Notes: a model not told the origin generated them from the sequence alone. 34,776 bases of DNA from Pseudomonadota bacterium (GCA_023428425.1 JAEYYP010000070.1:1-34776), one strand, 5' to 3'; shown: positions 7,117-15,117, counted from the first letter of the stretch. Numbers and translations: made by a program.

Positions 7117-8985
7117 TCAGCTCGCCTTGCCGTCGGCAGGCTTCTCGGTCGGCTTGCGCTTGAAGCTGGCGAGGATGTTGCCGATGAGGTCAACCTCGGC
7201 GCCGTGGCGCTTCATGATGAAATACTGCTGGGTGACCGACAGGAAGTTGTTCCACGCCCAGTAGATCACGAGGCCGGCCGGGAAGGTGCCGAGCATGAAG
7301 GTGAACACGATCGGCAGCCAGTTAAAGATCATCGCCTGGGTCGGATCGGTCGGCGGCGGGTTCAGCTTCATCTGCACCCACATGGTGATGCCCATGATCA
7401 CTGGCCACACGCCGAGGTGCAGCAGCCCGCCGATCAGCGGAATCGCAGTCGGGTTCCACGGGATCAGGCCGAAGAGGGTGAAGATGTTGGTCGGGTCGGG
7501 CGCCGCGAGGTCGACGATCCAGCCGAAGAACGGCGCATGCCGCATCTCGAGCGAGATGAAGATCACGGTGTAGAGGGCGAAGAACACAGGCACCTGGATC
7601 AGCACGGGCCAGCAGCCCGACAGCGGATTGATCTTCTCTTTCTTGTAGAGCTCCATCATCGCCGTCTGCTGCTGCGTCCGGTCGTCCTTGAAGCGCTCCT
7701 GGATGGCCTTCATCTCAGGCTGCACGCGTCGCATCGCCGCCATGGAGGCGTAGGAGCGGTTGGCCAGCGGGAAGAACAGCGCCTTGACGATCACGGTCAC
7801 GGCAAGGATGGCGAGGCCGAAATTGCCCAGGATGCCGTAGAGGAACTGGATGAGGTCGAACATCGGCCGCGTGATGAAGTGCAGCCAGCCCCAGTCGATC
7901 AGCAGTTCCAGCCGGTCGAAGCCGTAGGTGTTGTCGTAGTTGTCGATGATGTAGGTCTGCTTGGCGCCGGCAAAGACGAAGCCCTTGTTCTCCGCCGAGC
8001 CGCCATTGGGCACCACCACCGGCGTCGTCTCGACGAAGCTGGTCTGGTAGACGTCGACCGTTCCCTGCTTGCTCGCCGAGAAGCGTGCGTTGACGGGAGT
8101 GGCGGGCGGCGTGATGACGGCTGTCGCCCAGTACTTGTCGCCAATACCCACCCAGCCGCCGGTCGTGGACGTCCAGTCGTTCTGGCCGTCATGCTGCACG
8201 TCGGAGTATTTCTTGGACACCAGGTTGTTGGAGCCGAGCACGCCGAGCGGACCCTCGTGCTGGACGAAGAAGTTCGCCACGTGTGGCGTGCCCTGCCGCA
8301 CGATGCGGGAGTAGGGGTAGAGGACCACGTCGCCGCCCGAGGTGTTCTCGACGGACTGGGTGATGCTGAACAGGTAGTTTTCGTCGACGGTGATGGTGCG
8401 GCGGAAAACCAGGCCAGCGCCGTTATCCCAGCGGAGGACGACCGGGGTGGCGGTCGTGAGGGTCTGGTTGTCGCCCTCGATCGACCAGACGGTGTTGGAG
8501 TCGGGGCGGGCAATCGTTACGCCCTGCGGCCGCTCCCAACCGCTTTCGATGTAGTAGCCGCCCGGCGCACCGGCGGGGCTGAGAAGCGTGATGATCGGCG
8601 AGTTCGGCTCGACGGTCTCGGTGTAGCGCTTCAGCCTGAGGTCGTCGATACGGCCACCGGTGAGGCTGATCGAGCCCGAAAGGGCCACGGTGTCGATGGT
8701 CACGCGCGGGCTCGCCGCCAAGGCCTCGTCGCGCGTCGCCCAGGTGCCCGCCTGCGTCGAGCTGACAGCCGCGGCCGGCGTGCTGGCGGCTGCCGCGACG
8801 CCGTCGGTGGTGGTCGCCGCCGGGGTGGCGAGGCTCGTATCCTGCGCTGCCTGCTGAGCCGCAAGTTCGGCGCGCCGCTGCGCCTGCTCCAGTTGCGGAC
8901 CCGCGATGAAGAACTGCCAGCCGAACAGCACCACGACGCTCAGCACGATCGCGATGATCATGTTGCGGTTGTTTTCAGACTGCAT
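7117..8985 (-). CDS. yidC: Membrane protein insertase YidC
   Basis: Inserts and folds inner-membrane proteins, alone or with SecYEG. The 622-residue protein has the Gram-negative layout: an N-terminal anchor helix (about 7-26), a low-complexity Ala/Gln linker, a large periplasmic P1 domain (about 90-370) and the conserved 60KD_IMP insertase core (about 385-600). The core includes FFPLANRSYASMAAM with its conserved arginine, and a cytoplasmic helical hairpin before INPLSGCWPVLIQVPVF. The tail is basic. Its ATG overlaps the rnpA stop as TGATG. Confidence 0.98.
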   Translation of the reverse strand: MQSENNRNMIIAIVLSVVVLFGWQFFIAGPQLEQAQRRAELAAQQAAQDTSLATPAATTTDGVAAAASTPAAAVSSTQAGTWATRDEALAASPRVTIDTVALSGSISLTGGRIDDLRLKRYTETVEPNSPIITLLSPAGAPGGYYIESGWERPQGVTIARPDSNTVWSIEGDNQTLTTATPVVLRWDNGAGLVFRRTITVDENYLFSITQSVENTSGGDVVLYPYSRIVRQGTPHVANFFVQHEGPLGVLGSNNLVSKKYSDVQHDGQNDWTSTTGGWVGIGDKYWATAVITPPATPVNARFSASKQGTVDVYQTSFVETTPVVVPNGGSAENKGFVFAGAKQTYIIDNYDNTYGFDRLELLIDWGWLHFITRPMFDLIQFLYGILGNFGLAILAVTVIVKALFFPLANRSYASMAAMRRVQPEMKAIQERFKDDRTQQQTAMMELYKKEKINPLSGCWPVLIQVPVFFALYTVIFISLEMRHAPFFGWIVDLAAPDPTNIFTLFGLIPWNPTAIPLIGGLLHLGVWPVIMGITMWVQMKLNPPPTDPTQAMIFNWLPIVFTFMLGTFPAGLVIYWAWNNFLSVTQQYFIMKRHGAEVDLIGNILASFKRKPTEKPADGKAS

Positions 8986-9332
8986 CAGTTCTTCTTTCGG
9001 GCGTGAACTTTAGGGATGACACCGCCAAGCTCGGCAACAAGGCGGTCGAACGGGACGCTCAATGCCTCGCGGCGGCCGACGAGCACGTAGTCATGTGAGG
9101 GCTGGAAGGAATTTTCGCAAGCTTTCACGGCAGCACGAAGACGGCGCCGGATGCGATTGCGCTGCGGCGAGTTGCCGGTCTGCTTGGTGACGGTGAACCC
9201 GATGCCGGGCTCGACCACATCGCGGTCGTTGGCCTGCAGGGAAAACGCAGAGCGCCCGACGCGGCTGCCCCGGGCGACTCTCACGAATTCCGCTCTCTTC
9301 TTGAGGCGTCGCAAACCGACCTCCTCAGACAT
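8985..9332 (-). CDS. rnpA: Ribonuclease P protein component
   Basis: Protein subunit of RNase P, which with the RNA subunit matures the 5' ends of tRNAs. The 115-residue basic protein has the family motif RNRIRRRLR and the N-terminal LKKRAEFVRVARG. A much longer reading to 9494 runs through rpmH on the same strand and is rejected; the ATG at 9332 gives the standard length. The stop overlaps the yidC start by one base, and it begins 19 nt after rpmH. Confidence 0.96.
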   Translation of the reverse strand: MSEEVGLRRLKKRAEFVRVARGSRVGRSAFSLQANDRDVVEPGIGFTVTKQTGNSPQRNRIRRRLRAAVKACENSFQPSHDYVLVGRREALSVPFDRLVAELGGVIPKVHARKKN

Positions 9333-9351
9333 GGCCACGCGGGCCGAAGCG

Positions 9352-9489
9352 TCAGGCCGACAGCTTCTTGCGGCCGACGGCGCGGCGACGGGCGAGGACC
9401 GCACGGCCATTCTTGGTCGCCATACGGGCACGGAAGCCATGACGGCGGGTGCGAACGAGCACGCTCGGCTGGAAAGTACGTTTCGACAT
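9352..9489 (-). CDS. rpmH: 50S ribosomal protein L34
   Basis: A 45-residue, strongly basic ribosomal protein, slightly longer than the usual 44. It begins MSKRTFQPSVLVRTRRHGF and ends GRKKLSA, diagnostic for L34. It is the first gene of the rpmH-rnpA-yidC operon, read from the promoter at 9593-9621 through a leader of about 95 nt. No strong Shine-Dalgarno sequence is visible (GTCAGATGGT precedes the ATG). Confidence 0.97.
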   Translation of the reverse strand: MSKRTFQPSVLVRTRRHGFRARMATKNGRAVLARRRAVGRKKLSA

Positions 9490-9592
9490 ACCATCTGACC
9501 ACGCCTTTAGCGCGGTTCCTCTTGTTCTTCAGTATCGCAAGGTTGCGTGCCGGCAGGGCTGCCCGCGAGGGCGTCCCCGGCAAGTTGGCGGG

Positions 9593-9621
9593 CTTATAGG
9601 GAATTGAGCCCCATTAGTCAA
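9593..9621 (-). promoter_or_regulatory. Housekeeping promoter of rpmH-rnpA-yidC operon
   Basis: On the minus strand TTGACT (9621-9616), a 17-nt spacer and TATAAG (9598-9593) form a near-consensus promoter. Transcription should start near 9586. The 303-bp stretch 9490-9792 holds this promoter, the GC-rich rpmH leader and, on the other strand, the upstream region of the flavoprotein gene; I see no gene in it. Confidence 0.78.
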
Positions 9622-9792
9622 CGCGAAGGCGGTGCGGCCGATCAGCATGGCTTCGGCTGTCTCCCGGACGCGGAAAAGTGCTGAATTCTCCGCAGCCTCC
9701 GGGGGCTCGCCCCTTGCCTAGCCGCCTGTGGATGGTAATGAGGCGTCAAGGGACCTCCCCATCACTGCGGCACAGGTCAACACGAGGCGAAC

Positions 9793-11220
9793 TTGGCCGA
9801 TACCCTCACACCCGACCTCTGCGTCATCGGGGCCGGCCCGGCCGGTCTTGCAGTGGCGGAGGCGGCTCGATCGCTCGGCCTGTCGGTGGTCATCGTCGAC
9901 AAGGGTCGGTTGGGCGGCAAGGGGTTGCACACCGGGGCCGTACCGGCACGGGCGCTGGCAGCCGCCGCCGACCACGCTCACGCGATGCGCAGCAGTGCCG
10001 GCTTCGGCATCACCGCCGACGCCATCAAGGTGAACTTTCGCCGCGTGCACGACCATGTCGACGCTGTGATATCGGCCCTGTCGCCGTCGCGGTCCGCCCC
10101 GCATTTCGAAGCGCTGGGCGCCCAGATCGTTACCGGCGACGCCGTTTTTGCCGACAAGCGTTCGCTGAAGATCGGCGACACGCTGATCCGGGCGCACCGC
10201 TTCGTGCTGGCGACCGGCTCGCGCCCGGTGGTTCCCGCCATTCCAGGTCTCGATGCGGTGCCCTTCTTCACCACCGACACCATTCTCGACAACACCCGCA
10301 AGCTGACCCACCTGGTCATCATCGGGGGTGGCGCGATGGGGCTGGAACTGGCGCAATCCTATGCCCGGCTCGGCACCGAGGTAACGGTACTGGAGGCGGG
10401 CGGCATCCTCGCGGAGCATGACCCGGAACTTGCCGCGGTGGCGCTGAAGCGGCTCGAAGACGAGGGTGTGCACCTTCGCCCGCATACCAGCGTTACTGCC
10501 ATCCATGCCCGTTCGATGGGCATCGGCGTCGGGACACGGGGCGTCGATGGCGATGCGATGCTCGACGTGTCGCACATTCTCGTGGCGGTCGAGCGTGTCC
10601 CGGACGTCGATACTCTCGATCTCGACAAGGCAGGCGTCCGGCGCGACAAGACCGACGTCACCCGGCTCGACCTCACGCCCGGCCTGCGGACCAGCAACCC
10701 GCGCATCTACGCCGCAGGCGACGTCGTCGGTGGACCGGCCTCGGTCGGCGGCGCTCGCGAGCAGGCGCGCCTCGTGGTCGACAATGCCTTTCTCGCCTTC
10801 GTTCCCCGGCATGGGGGCGACGTGCCGTGTGTCATCCAGACCGATCCGGCGATCGCCGAGGTCGGGCTTACCGAGCGCACGGCGCGCACCAGGTTCGGGA
10901 CCCGCTTCCGCGTACTGCGCGTTGCCTACGCCGAGAACGATCGCGCCCGTGCCCGCCGCGACACGCACGGCGTTGCCAAGCTGATCGTAGGGCCCGGCGG
11001 CCGGCTGCTCGGCGCCGGCGTGGTCGGCACGGATGCCGCCGAACTCGCCGCGCTGTTCTCGCTGGCGCTGTCCGCGCGGCTCACCGTGGCCCAGCTGGCG
11101 AAGTTCGCGGCGCCCTATCCGAGCCTCGCCGAGATCGCGAACCGCCTGGGGCGTGCCGCACCCCGCCATGACGATCCGCTCACCCGCGCACTGCTGACCC
11201 TCAACCGCCTGCTCGGCTGA
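9793..11220 (+). CDS. Disulfide-reductase-family flavoprotein lacking redox cysteines
   Basis: A 475-residue FAD/NAD(P)-dependent oxidoreductase of the dihydrolipoamide dehydrogenase/mercuric reductase family. The FAD motif is GAGPAG (13-18), the NAD motif is IIGGGAMGLEL near residue 176, and the second FAD segment is IYAAGDVVGG. The usual redox-active GGTCLNxGCIPSK is replaced by GGKGLHTGAVPAR (41-53), so both cysteines are gone (G44, A49). The C-terminal HPT..E motif reads APYPSLAE without histidine. It cannot work by the classical dithiol mechanism; a transhydrogenase, quinone or non-disulfide reduction is possible. The start is TTG with GAGGCGA upstream. Confidence 0.85.
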   Translation: MADTLTPDLCVIGAGPAGLAVAEAARSLGLSVVIVDKGRLGGKGLHTGAVPARALAAAADHAHAMRSSAGFGITADAIKVNFRRVHDHVDAVISALSPSRSAPHFEALGAQIVTGDAVFADKRSLKIGDTLIRAHRFVLATGSRPVVPAIPGLDAVPFFTTDTILDNTRKLTHLVIIGGGAMGLELAQSYARLGTEVTVLEAGGILAEHDPELAAVALKRLEDEGVHLRPHTSVTAIHARSMGIGVGTRGVDGDAMLDVSHILVAVERVPDVDTLDLDKAGVRRDKTDVTRLDLTPGLRTSNPRIYAAGDVVGGPASVGGAREQARLVVDNAFLAFVPRHGGDVPCVIQTDPAIAEVGLTERTARTRFGTRFRVLRVAYAENDRARARRDTHGVAKLIVGPGGRLLGAGVVGTDAAELAALFSLALSARLTVAQLAKFAAPYPSLAEIANRLGRAAPRHDDPLTRALLTLNRLLG

Positions 11221-11284
11221 GGCGAAGTCCGGGGCACGAAGTCACTGGCAGGCTGTTGTTTTGCCCGCTATTGATCAAACGGAG

Positions 11285-12712
11285 ATGGCCAAACAACCCC
11301 GCGCAATGCCGGGCCCGTTCTCCGGGCTTTCCGTCAAGATCATCATGACGATCGTCATCGTGATCCTTGCGGTGGAAGTGGTGATCTACCTGCCATCGGC
11401 GGCAGGCTTCCGCACCAGCTGGCTCGACGATCGCCTGCGTGTCGGCGTGGTGGCGGCCCGCGTGCTCGATGCGGTGCCCGACGCCATGAACCTGCCGCGC
11501 ATGCTCACCGATCGCCTGCTGACCTCCGCGGGGGCGCACGCCATCGTGTATCGCCACGAAGGGCAGAGCCAGCTGATCGAACTCGAGAACGCCGAGACGC
11601 CGCGCGAGGCGGTGACGGTGGACATGCGGATCCGCGACCCTGCGACGCAGATCCTTGGGACGCTCGATACCCTCCTCAATGGAGGCGAGCGGACAATTCG
11701 CATCGTTGGCGAGGAAATCGGCCAACAGGAGCGCATTGTCGAAATCCTGATGTCGGAGGCTCCCCTCAGGGCCGAACTGCTCGGCTACTCGCGCAACCTG
11801 CTGCTGTTGTCGCTGATCCTCGCGGTGATCACCTCGCTGGTGCTCTATGTGCTGGTCTCCCGCATCCTGATTGCCCCGATCCGGCGGCTCACCGCAAACA
11901 TGGTGAGCTACCGCCAGGCGCCGGAGAACGCCACGCTGATTGTGTCGCCGACCCCCCGCCGCGACGAGATCGGCATCATGGAACAGGAGCTGGCGGCGAT
12001 GGAAACCGACATCTTCTCGATGCTGCGGCAGCGCAGGCACCTCGCCGATCTCGGTCTCGCCGTGGCGAAGATCAACCACGACCTGCGCAATACCCTGACC
12101 TCGGCACAGTTGCTCTCCGACCAGGTGGCGACCCTCGACGACCCCAAGGTGCAGCGGTTGGCACCGCGCCTGGTGCAGTCGATGGACCGCGCGGTGGCGT
12201 TCGCGCAGTCCGTGCTGGATTATGGCCGCCAGAATGTCACGCCGCCGCGCCCGGTGCCGGTCGATCTGCACCTGCTGATCGACGAAGCCGCGTTCGATGC
12301 GGGGCTGGTGGCGCACCCGGCGATTCGCTTCGTCAACGCCGTGCCCGATGCGGTCAGCATTTCGGTCGATCCGGATCAGTTCGCGCGCATCTTCGTCAAC
12401 CTGCTGAAGAACGCCCGGGAGGCGTTCGAGGCCAATCCGAACACGCCGGAACCCACGCTCGAGGTGGCAATCGCCGAAACGGCCGAAGCGCTCACCATAT
12501 CAGTGGCCGTCAACGGCCCCGGCCTGCCGCCGCGGGCGCGGGAGAACCTCTTCGTCGCCTTCGAGGGCTCGGCGCGCGCCGGCGGTACCGGGTTGGGCCT
12601 CGCCATCGCCCGCGAACTTGCCGAGGCCCATGGCGGCAGGCTGTCCCATGTTCCGCAGGATCGTGGCACGCGCTTCGAGGTGACACTGCCCCCGGCGCTG
12701 CGCGTCGACTGA
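11285..12712 (+). CDS. Sensor histidine kinase with altered G1 box
   Basis: A 475-residue membrane sensor kinase. It has transmembrane helices at about 19-38 and 171-192 around a periplasmic sensor loop, and a HAMP region at about 190-245. The phosphoacceptor box is KINHDLRNTL (H265) and the N box is FVNLLKNAREAFE. The G1 box reads VNGPG where DNGPG is normal (V409, codon GTC at 12509-12511), while the G2 box GGTGLGLA is intact. No response regulator is adjacent. The ATG at 11285 is chosen; TTG at 11261 is an alternative. It lies 64 nt after the flavoprotein gene on the same strand, so co-expression is possible. Confidence 0.85.
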   Translation: MAKQPRAMPGPFSGLSVKIIMTIVIVILAVEVVIYLPSAAGFRTSWLDDRLRVGVVAARVLDAVPDAMNLPRMLTDRLLTSAGAHAIVYRHEGQSQLIELENAETPREAVTVDMRIRDPATQILGTLDTLLNGGERTIRIVGEEIGQQERIVEILMSEAPLRAELLGYSRNLLLLSLILAVITSLVLYVLVSRILIAPIRRLTANMVSYRQAPENATLIVSPTPRRDEIGIMEQELAAMETDIFSMLRQRRHLADLGLAVAKINHDLRNTLTSAQLLSDQVATLDDPKVQRLAPRLVQSMDRAVAFAQSVLDYGRQNVTPPRPVPVDLHLLIDEAAFDAGLVAHPAIRFVNAVPDAVSISVDPDQFARIFVNLLKNAREAFEANPNTPEPTLEVAIAETAEALTISVAVNGPGLPPRARENLFVAFEGSARAGGTGLGLAIARELAEAHGGRLSHVPQDRGTRFEVTLPPALRVD

Positions 12713-12749
12713 GCTTCGCACGAGCTTCGAAAATCCTTCAGCTTCAGCG

Positions 12750-12778
12750 CTTGCAATGCCGGCGCACCCCATGTATTG
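12750..12778 (+). promoter_or_regulatory. Probable promoter of tRNA-Arg
   Basis: CTTGCA (12750-12755), a 17-nt spacer and GTATTG (12773-12778) resemble the alphaproteobacterial CTTG-N17 promoter. It lies 40 nt before the tRNA. Confidence 0.45.
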
Positions 12779-12818
12779 GACACGCCGTTCCGCCGAACCA
12801 TCGCGTTCCGGCAGGCAA

Positions 12819-12895
12819 GCGCCCGTAGCTCAGCTGGATAGAGCATCAGACTACGAATCTGAGGGTCGGACGTTCGAATCGTTCCGGGCGCGCCA
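12819..12895 (+). tRNA. tRNA-Arg (anticodon ACG)
   Basis: A complete 77-nt cloverleaf. The acceptor stem GCGCCCG/CGGGCGC is perfect, the anticodon loop is CTACGAA (anticodon ACG, decoding CGN arginine codons), the T loop is TTCGAAT, and CCA is encoded. It is also the integration target of the following element: bases 12850-12895 are repeated at 31336-31381, so the element restored the gene's 3' part on insertion. Confidence 0.97.
12850..12895 (+). repeat. attL core repeat (46 bp) within tRNA-Arg
   Basis: Identical to 31336-31381. It begins in the anticodon stem and ends with CCA; the flanking bases differ on both sides (G/A before, T/C after), which defines the repeat exactly. Confidence 0.95.
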
Positions 12896-12941
12896 TATTT
12901 TCTCGGCATCTCAGGCGAATTCACGCGACCTCAGTAACTAC

Positions 12942-12961
12942 GGGGGCACGCGGGGGGCACG
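12942..12961 (+). repeat. Left-end arm-type repeat pair
   Basis: Two GGGGGCACG units lie in tandem 46 nt inside attL. The 20-nt block matches 31196-31215 at 19 of 20 positions in the same orientation. Such repeats at both ends of an integrated element are typical of integrase arm-binding sites. The rest of 12896-13131 shows no gene. Confidence 0.6.
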
Positions 12962-13131
12962 CTGACGCGCTTTACAGCATGCTTTGCGGAGCGTGCCGCA
13001 TTAGAGCACAGACCGCACAAGCCTTGTCCAAGGAGGTCGAGCGTCCTCGGGAGTTCCAAGAAATGCCCGACGACGGGGCCAGGAGTAAACCCGTCGGTTC
13101 GGTCTCCTAGGCTTCCCGCTCCTTGGGGCAC

Positions 13132-13905
13132 CTATTTCCCGGTCACAGCTGCGGTAAGTGCAATCTGCGCCGCCGCGCGCCGCCTGAGAAGTTGGCGCAG
13201 TCTCGCGTCGGCGTAGACCTCGCCGCTGGCGCCGAGGCTGTCGAAGTACTCCTCGTGGGCGTCGCATGCGCTGATCATCTCGTCGATCAGCTGCGTCAGC
13301 TTGTCCTCTGGGACCTTCGCTTCGAACCATTGCTGCAGAGACATCCCTGCCTTTTGTGCGCGCTTGGTCTCGTACTCGATCTGGTGCGGCTTCAGGGCGT
13401 CGATTCGTTGTTTCGCCATCTCTACTTTGTCAGGTGCGACATAGGCACGCTGGCGGCGGTTGCCGGGACGATGGTCGAAGTTGAAGTCCCGGGGATAGCT
13501 ATCGTCTTGGACGAACAAGATGCGCTGCTCCCCCCGCGGCTTGGGGGTAATGTCCATCAACTCGCCGGCGGGCGATTTCCAGACCGCGTGAAACTCGGCC
13601 GTTCGGAGAACCTCCGGCCACTCCCAGATGCTCCATCCGAAGACGATCTCACCGCCGTCTGCCTTCACCTTCTCCAGAACGCCGTCGCTGCACCAACCAA
13701 ACAGACCGTGCTCGTCGTCGACCACGGGGACGAACATCGGCGCCGCACCTCCCAGTGACAGGCAGAATGCCTCCAATCCCAGCGAGGATTCCGCTGGGGT
13801 CGTCTCCTTGATCCTGTCGGCGCCAACCCGTTCCGACGCCAGCATGTCCGCGGACATGCGTTTGATCTCTGCAATGTTGGGCACCTCAGATCTCCCGAGT
13901 CTCAT
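13132..13905 (-). CDS. Hypothetical protein, possible Cys-His-Asp hydrolase fold
   Basis: A 257-residue soluble protein at the left end of the element. A compact block (residues 70-125) has C72 in FGWCSDGV, then GWSIWEWPEVL, then H106 in EFHAVWKSP and D118 in LMDITP. A Cys, His and Asp in this order and spacing recall papain-like or transglutaminase-like folds, but I cannot confirm a family. The C-terminal half is basic and helical, with a QRIDALKPHQIEYE stretch. The ATG at 13905 is used; a GTG at residue 8 is possible. It is read leftward with the Arc-like regulator. Confidence 0.6.
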   Translation of the reverse strand: MRLGRSEVPNIAEIKRMSADMLASERVGADRIKETTPAESSLGLEAFCLSLGGAAPMFVPVVDDEHGLFGWCSDGVLEKVKADGGEIVFGWSIWEWPEVLRTAEFHAVWKSPAGELMDITPKPRGEQRILFVQDDSYPRDFNFDHRPGNRRQRAYVAPDKVEMAKQRIDALKPHQIEYETKRAQKAGMSLQQWFEAKVPEDKLTQLIDEMISACDAHEEYFDSLGASGEVYADARLRQLLRRRAAAQIALTAAVTGK

Positions 13906-13956
13906 CCCCCGATCGCGTGGGATGTCATAGGCAGCGGTGGCTGGACAGCTGATGCC

Positions 13957-14436
13957 TCAAAATGGGGCGTCGTCCGGGTTCGGCGGTGTCCACTCAAGGC
14001 CCAGCCGCGAAGCCGTGCGTTGGAGATGGTCCACCAGCTCCGCGGCAAGTCTGGCTCGCTCCTCCTCTGGAGCATCGTCCTTGATACGCTCGAGCGCCTC
14101 GTAGAACAGGTCGTTCAGTGCTGCTGCAGAGCGTTTAGAAGTCGAGTGCTCCGGGAAGTGCTCCTTGAGCACGGCCAGCACGCTGTTTTGTATCTGCGCC
14201 TCTGCGAGACGCCGGACAGCGAACGGTGCTTTGTGCATCTTGTCGACCAGCCGTGGCGGGAGGTCGTGTAAGCCCAACAAAAGCGATTGCGCCAGCCGGT
14301 CCACGATCTCTTGGTTGAGGCTGCGTCCGCTCTTCCGAGCCGCGTCTTCCAATAGAGTTTTCAGCTCCGGCAGCATCCGAAGACCGAACGGATTGATGCC
14401 CCGCACCAGCTTCTCGTCCGGCTTCTTGTCGCTCAA
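13957..14436 (-). CDS. Arc-like ribbon-helix-helix regulator
   Basis: A 159-residue DNA-binding protein, probably the lysogeny-type repressor of the element. Residues 10-50 (GLRMLPELKTLLEDAARKSG followed by RSLNQEIVDRL) form an Arc/MetJ-type ribbon-helix-helix; the rest is helical and acidic. The start is set at TTG 14436 because GGAGG lies 5 nt upstream; the open frame continues upstream to 14541 through the operator and gives an unlikely N-terminus. It diverges from the AlpA-like gene across a perfect palindrome, as a repressor/activator pair would. Confidence 0.78.
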   Translation of the reverse strand: MSDKKPDEKLVRGINPFGLRMLPELKTLLEDAARKSGRSLNQEIVDRLAQSLLLGLHDLPPRLVDKMHKAPFAVRRLAEAQIQNSVLAVLKEHFPEHSTSKRSAAALNDLFYEALERIKDDAPEEERARLAAELVDHLQRTASRLGLEWTPPNPDDAPF

Positions 14437-14471
14437 CGCAGCCTCCGTTCCCGTTCCGTTGCAATAATAGA

Positions 14472-14500
14472 CACACAGTGTTACCAAACGACACTGTGTG
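14472..14500. promoter_or_regulatory. Palindromic operator between divergent regulators
   Basis: Perfect 10-bp inverted repeat CACACAGTGT / ACACTGTGTG (14472-14481 and 14491-14500) around 9 nt. An imperfect outer pair GTGTTACC / GGTGACAC overlaps it. It sits between the start codons of the Arc-like and AlpA-like genes and is the obvious binding site for one of them. TATTAT on the minus strand (14469-14464) may be the leftward -10 element. Confidence 0.7.
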
Positions 14501-14540
14501 CCCATAGGTGACACGTAAACGAGTGCGAGGGTCAAGGCCA

Positions 14541-14720
14541 ATGACGGACAGAATCCACCCTATCGGCGAGGCGTCGAAAATCGTCAGCCTCAGCCGCCGA
14601 ACCATCTACCGGGAAATGAACGCCGGCCGCTTCCCGCGCCCGGTGCAGTTGTCCGCCCGCCGTGTCGGCTGGCGCGACACCGACCTTCAGGCTTGGCTCG
14701 ACCAACGGCGTTCTGCCTGA
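14541..14720 (+). CDS. AlpA-family regulator / excisionase-like
   Basis: A 59-residue winged-helix protein of the AlpA/MerR-like type. Its motif (SKIVSLSRRTIYREMNAGRF, then PRPVQLSARRVGW and LQAWLDQRR) is characteristic. AlpA proteins switch on early genes or excision in P4-like elements and phage satellites. The ATG at 14541 follows AAGG. It opens a rightward operon of seven overlapping genes. Confidence 0.88.
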   Translation: MTDRIHPIGEASKIVSLSRRTIYREMNAGRFPRPVQLSARRVGWRDTDLQAWLDQRRSA

Positions 14721-14938
14721 TGATGCCGTTCTACGCCTTCCCCATGCGACGCCTGGAGGAGACGACCACCGCCGCCGCGGCATCGATCCGGACGCTGCCC
14801 GACGCGCAGCTGAAGGTCGAACGCGACGCGCTGCGCGCCGAGTGCTGCGGTCTCGTCAGTGCAGGCCCCGCCTCAATGATGTTGGCACTGTACGACGACG
14901 AGGCCGACCGGCGCATGCGGGAGGGCTCGCGCGGATGA
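14720..14938 (+). CDS. Small hypothetical protein, early operon
   Basis: A 72-residue unrecognised protein. The ATG at 14720 shares a base with the AlpA stop (TGATG). The central part is a likely amphipathic helix (LPDAQLKVERDALRAECC) and the end is basic. Tight coupling on both sides supports it as a real gene. Confidence 0.6.
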   Translation: MMPFYAFPMRRLEETTTAAAASIRTLPDAQLKVERDALRAECCGLVSAGPASMMLALYDDEADRRMREGSRG

Positions 14939-15117
14939 AAGAGACCCTGCCGGCTGTATCGCAATCGTCGCGTGAGCCATGGCACTACAACGTGTTTGAG
15001 GGCAAGCCAGAATGGGCTGTCCAACTGTCACGCATCCGTCTCCTCCAGAGAGAGCGGCAGAGACTTGATCGCCGCCGCGCGGAGCGCACTTCCCGAGCGT
15101 TGGGGGCTGTCACGTGA
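14935..15117 (+). CDS. Small basic hypothetical protein, early operon
   Basis: A 60-residue protein with ATGA overlap to the gene before and GTGA overlap to the gene after. It ends in an Arg-rich helix (RIRLLQRERQRLDRRRAERT), suggesting nucleic-acid binding. The family is not recognised. Confidence 0.55.
   Translation: MKETLPAVSQSSREPWHYNVFEGKPEWAVQLSRIRLLQRERQRLDRRRAERTSRALGAVT

Noticed and set aside
7204..9006. Open frame of 600 codons on the plus strand
   Set aside because: It is the antisense shadow of yidC; the translation is His/Arg/Asp-rich with no family signal, while the minus strand encodes a full YidC.
8985..9494. Long rnpA reading starting at 9494
   Set aside because: It would run through rpmH on the same strand; the ATG at 9332 gives a normal RnpA.
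9727..9740. DnaA-box-like TGTGGATGG near rpmH, suggesting the replication origin
   Set aside because: Single copy with mismatches, no cluster and no dnaA or dnaN in the window.
9718..11169. Minus-strand 483-codon frame opposite the flavoprotein gene
   Set aside because: Shadow of a gene with intact FAD and NAD motifs; low-complexity translation.
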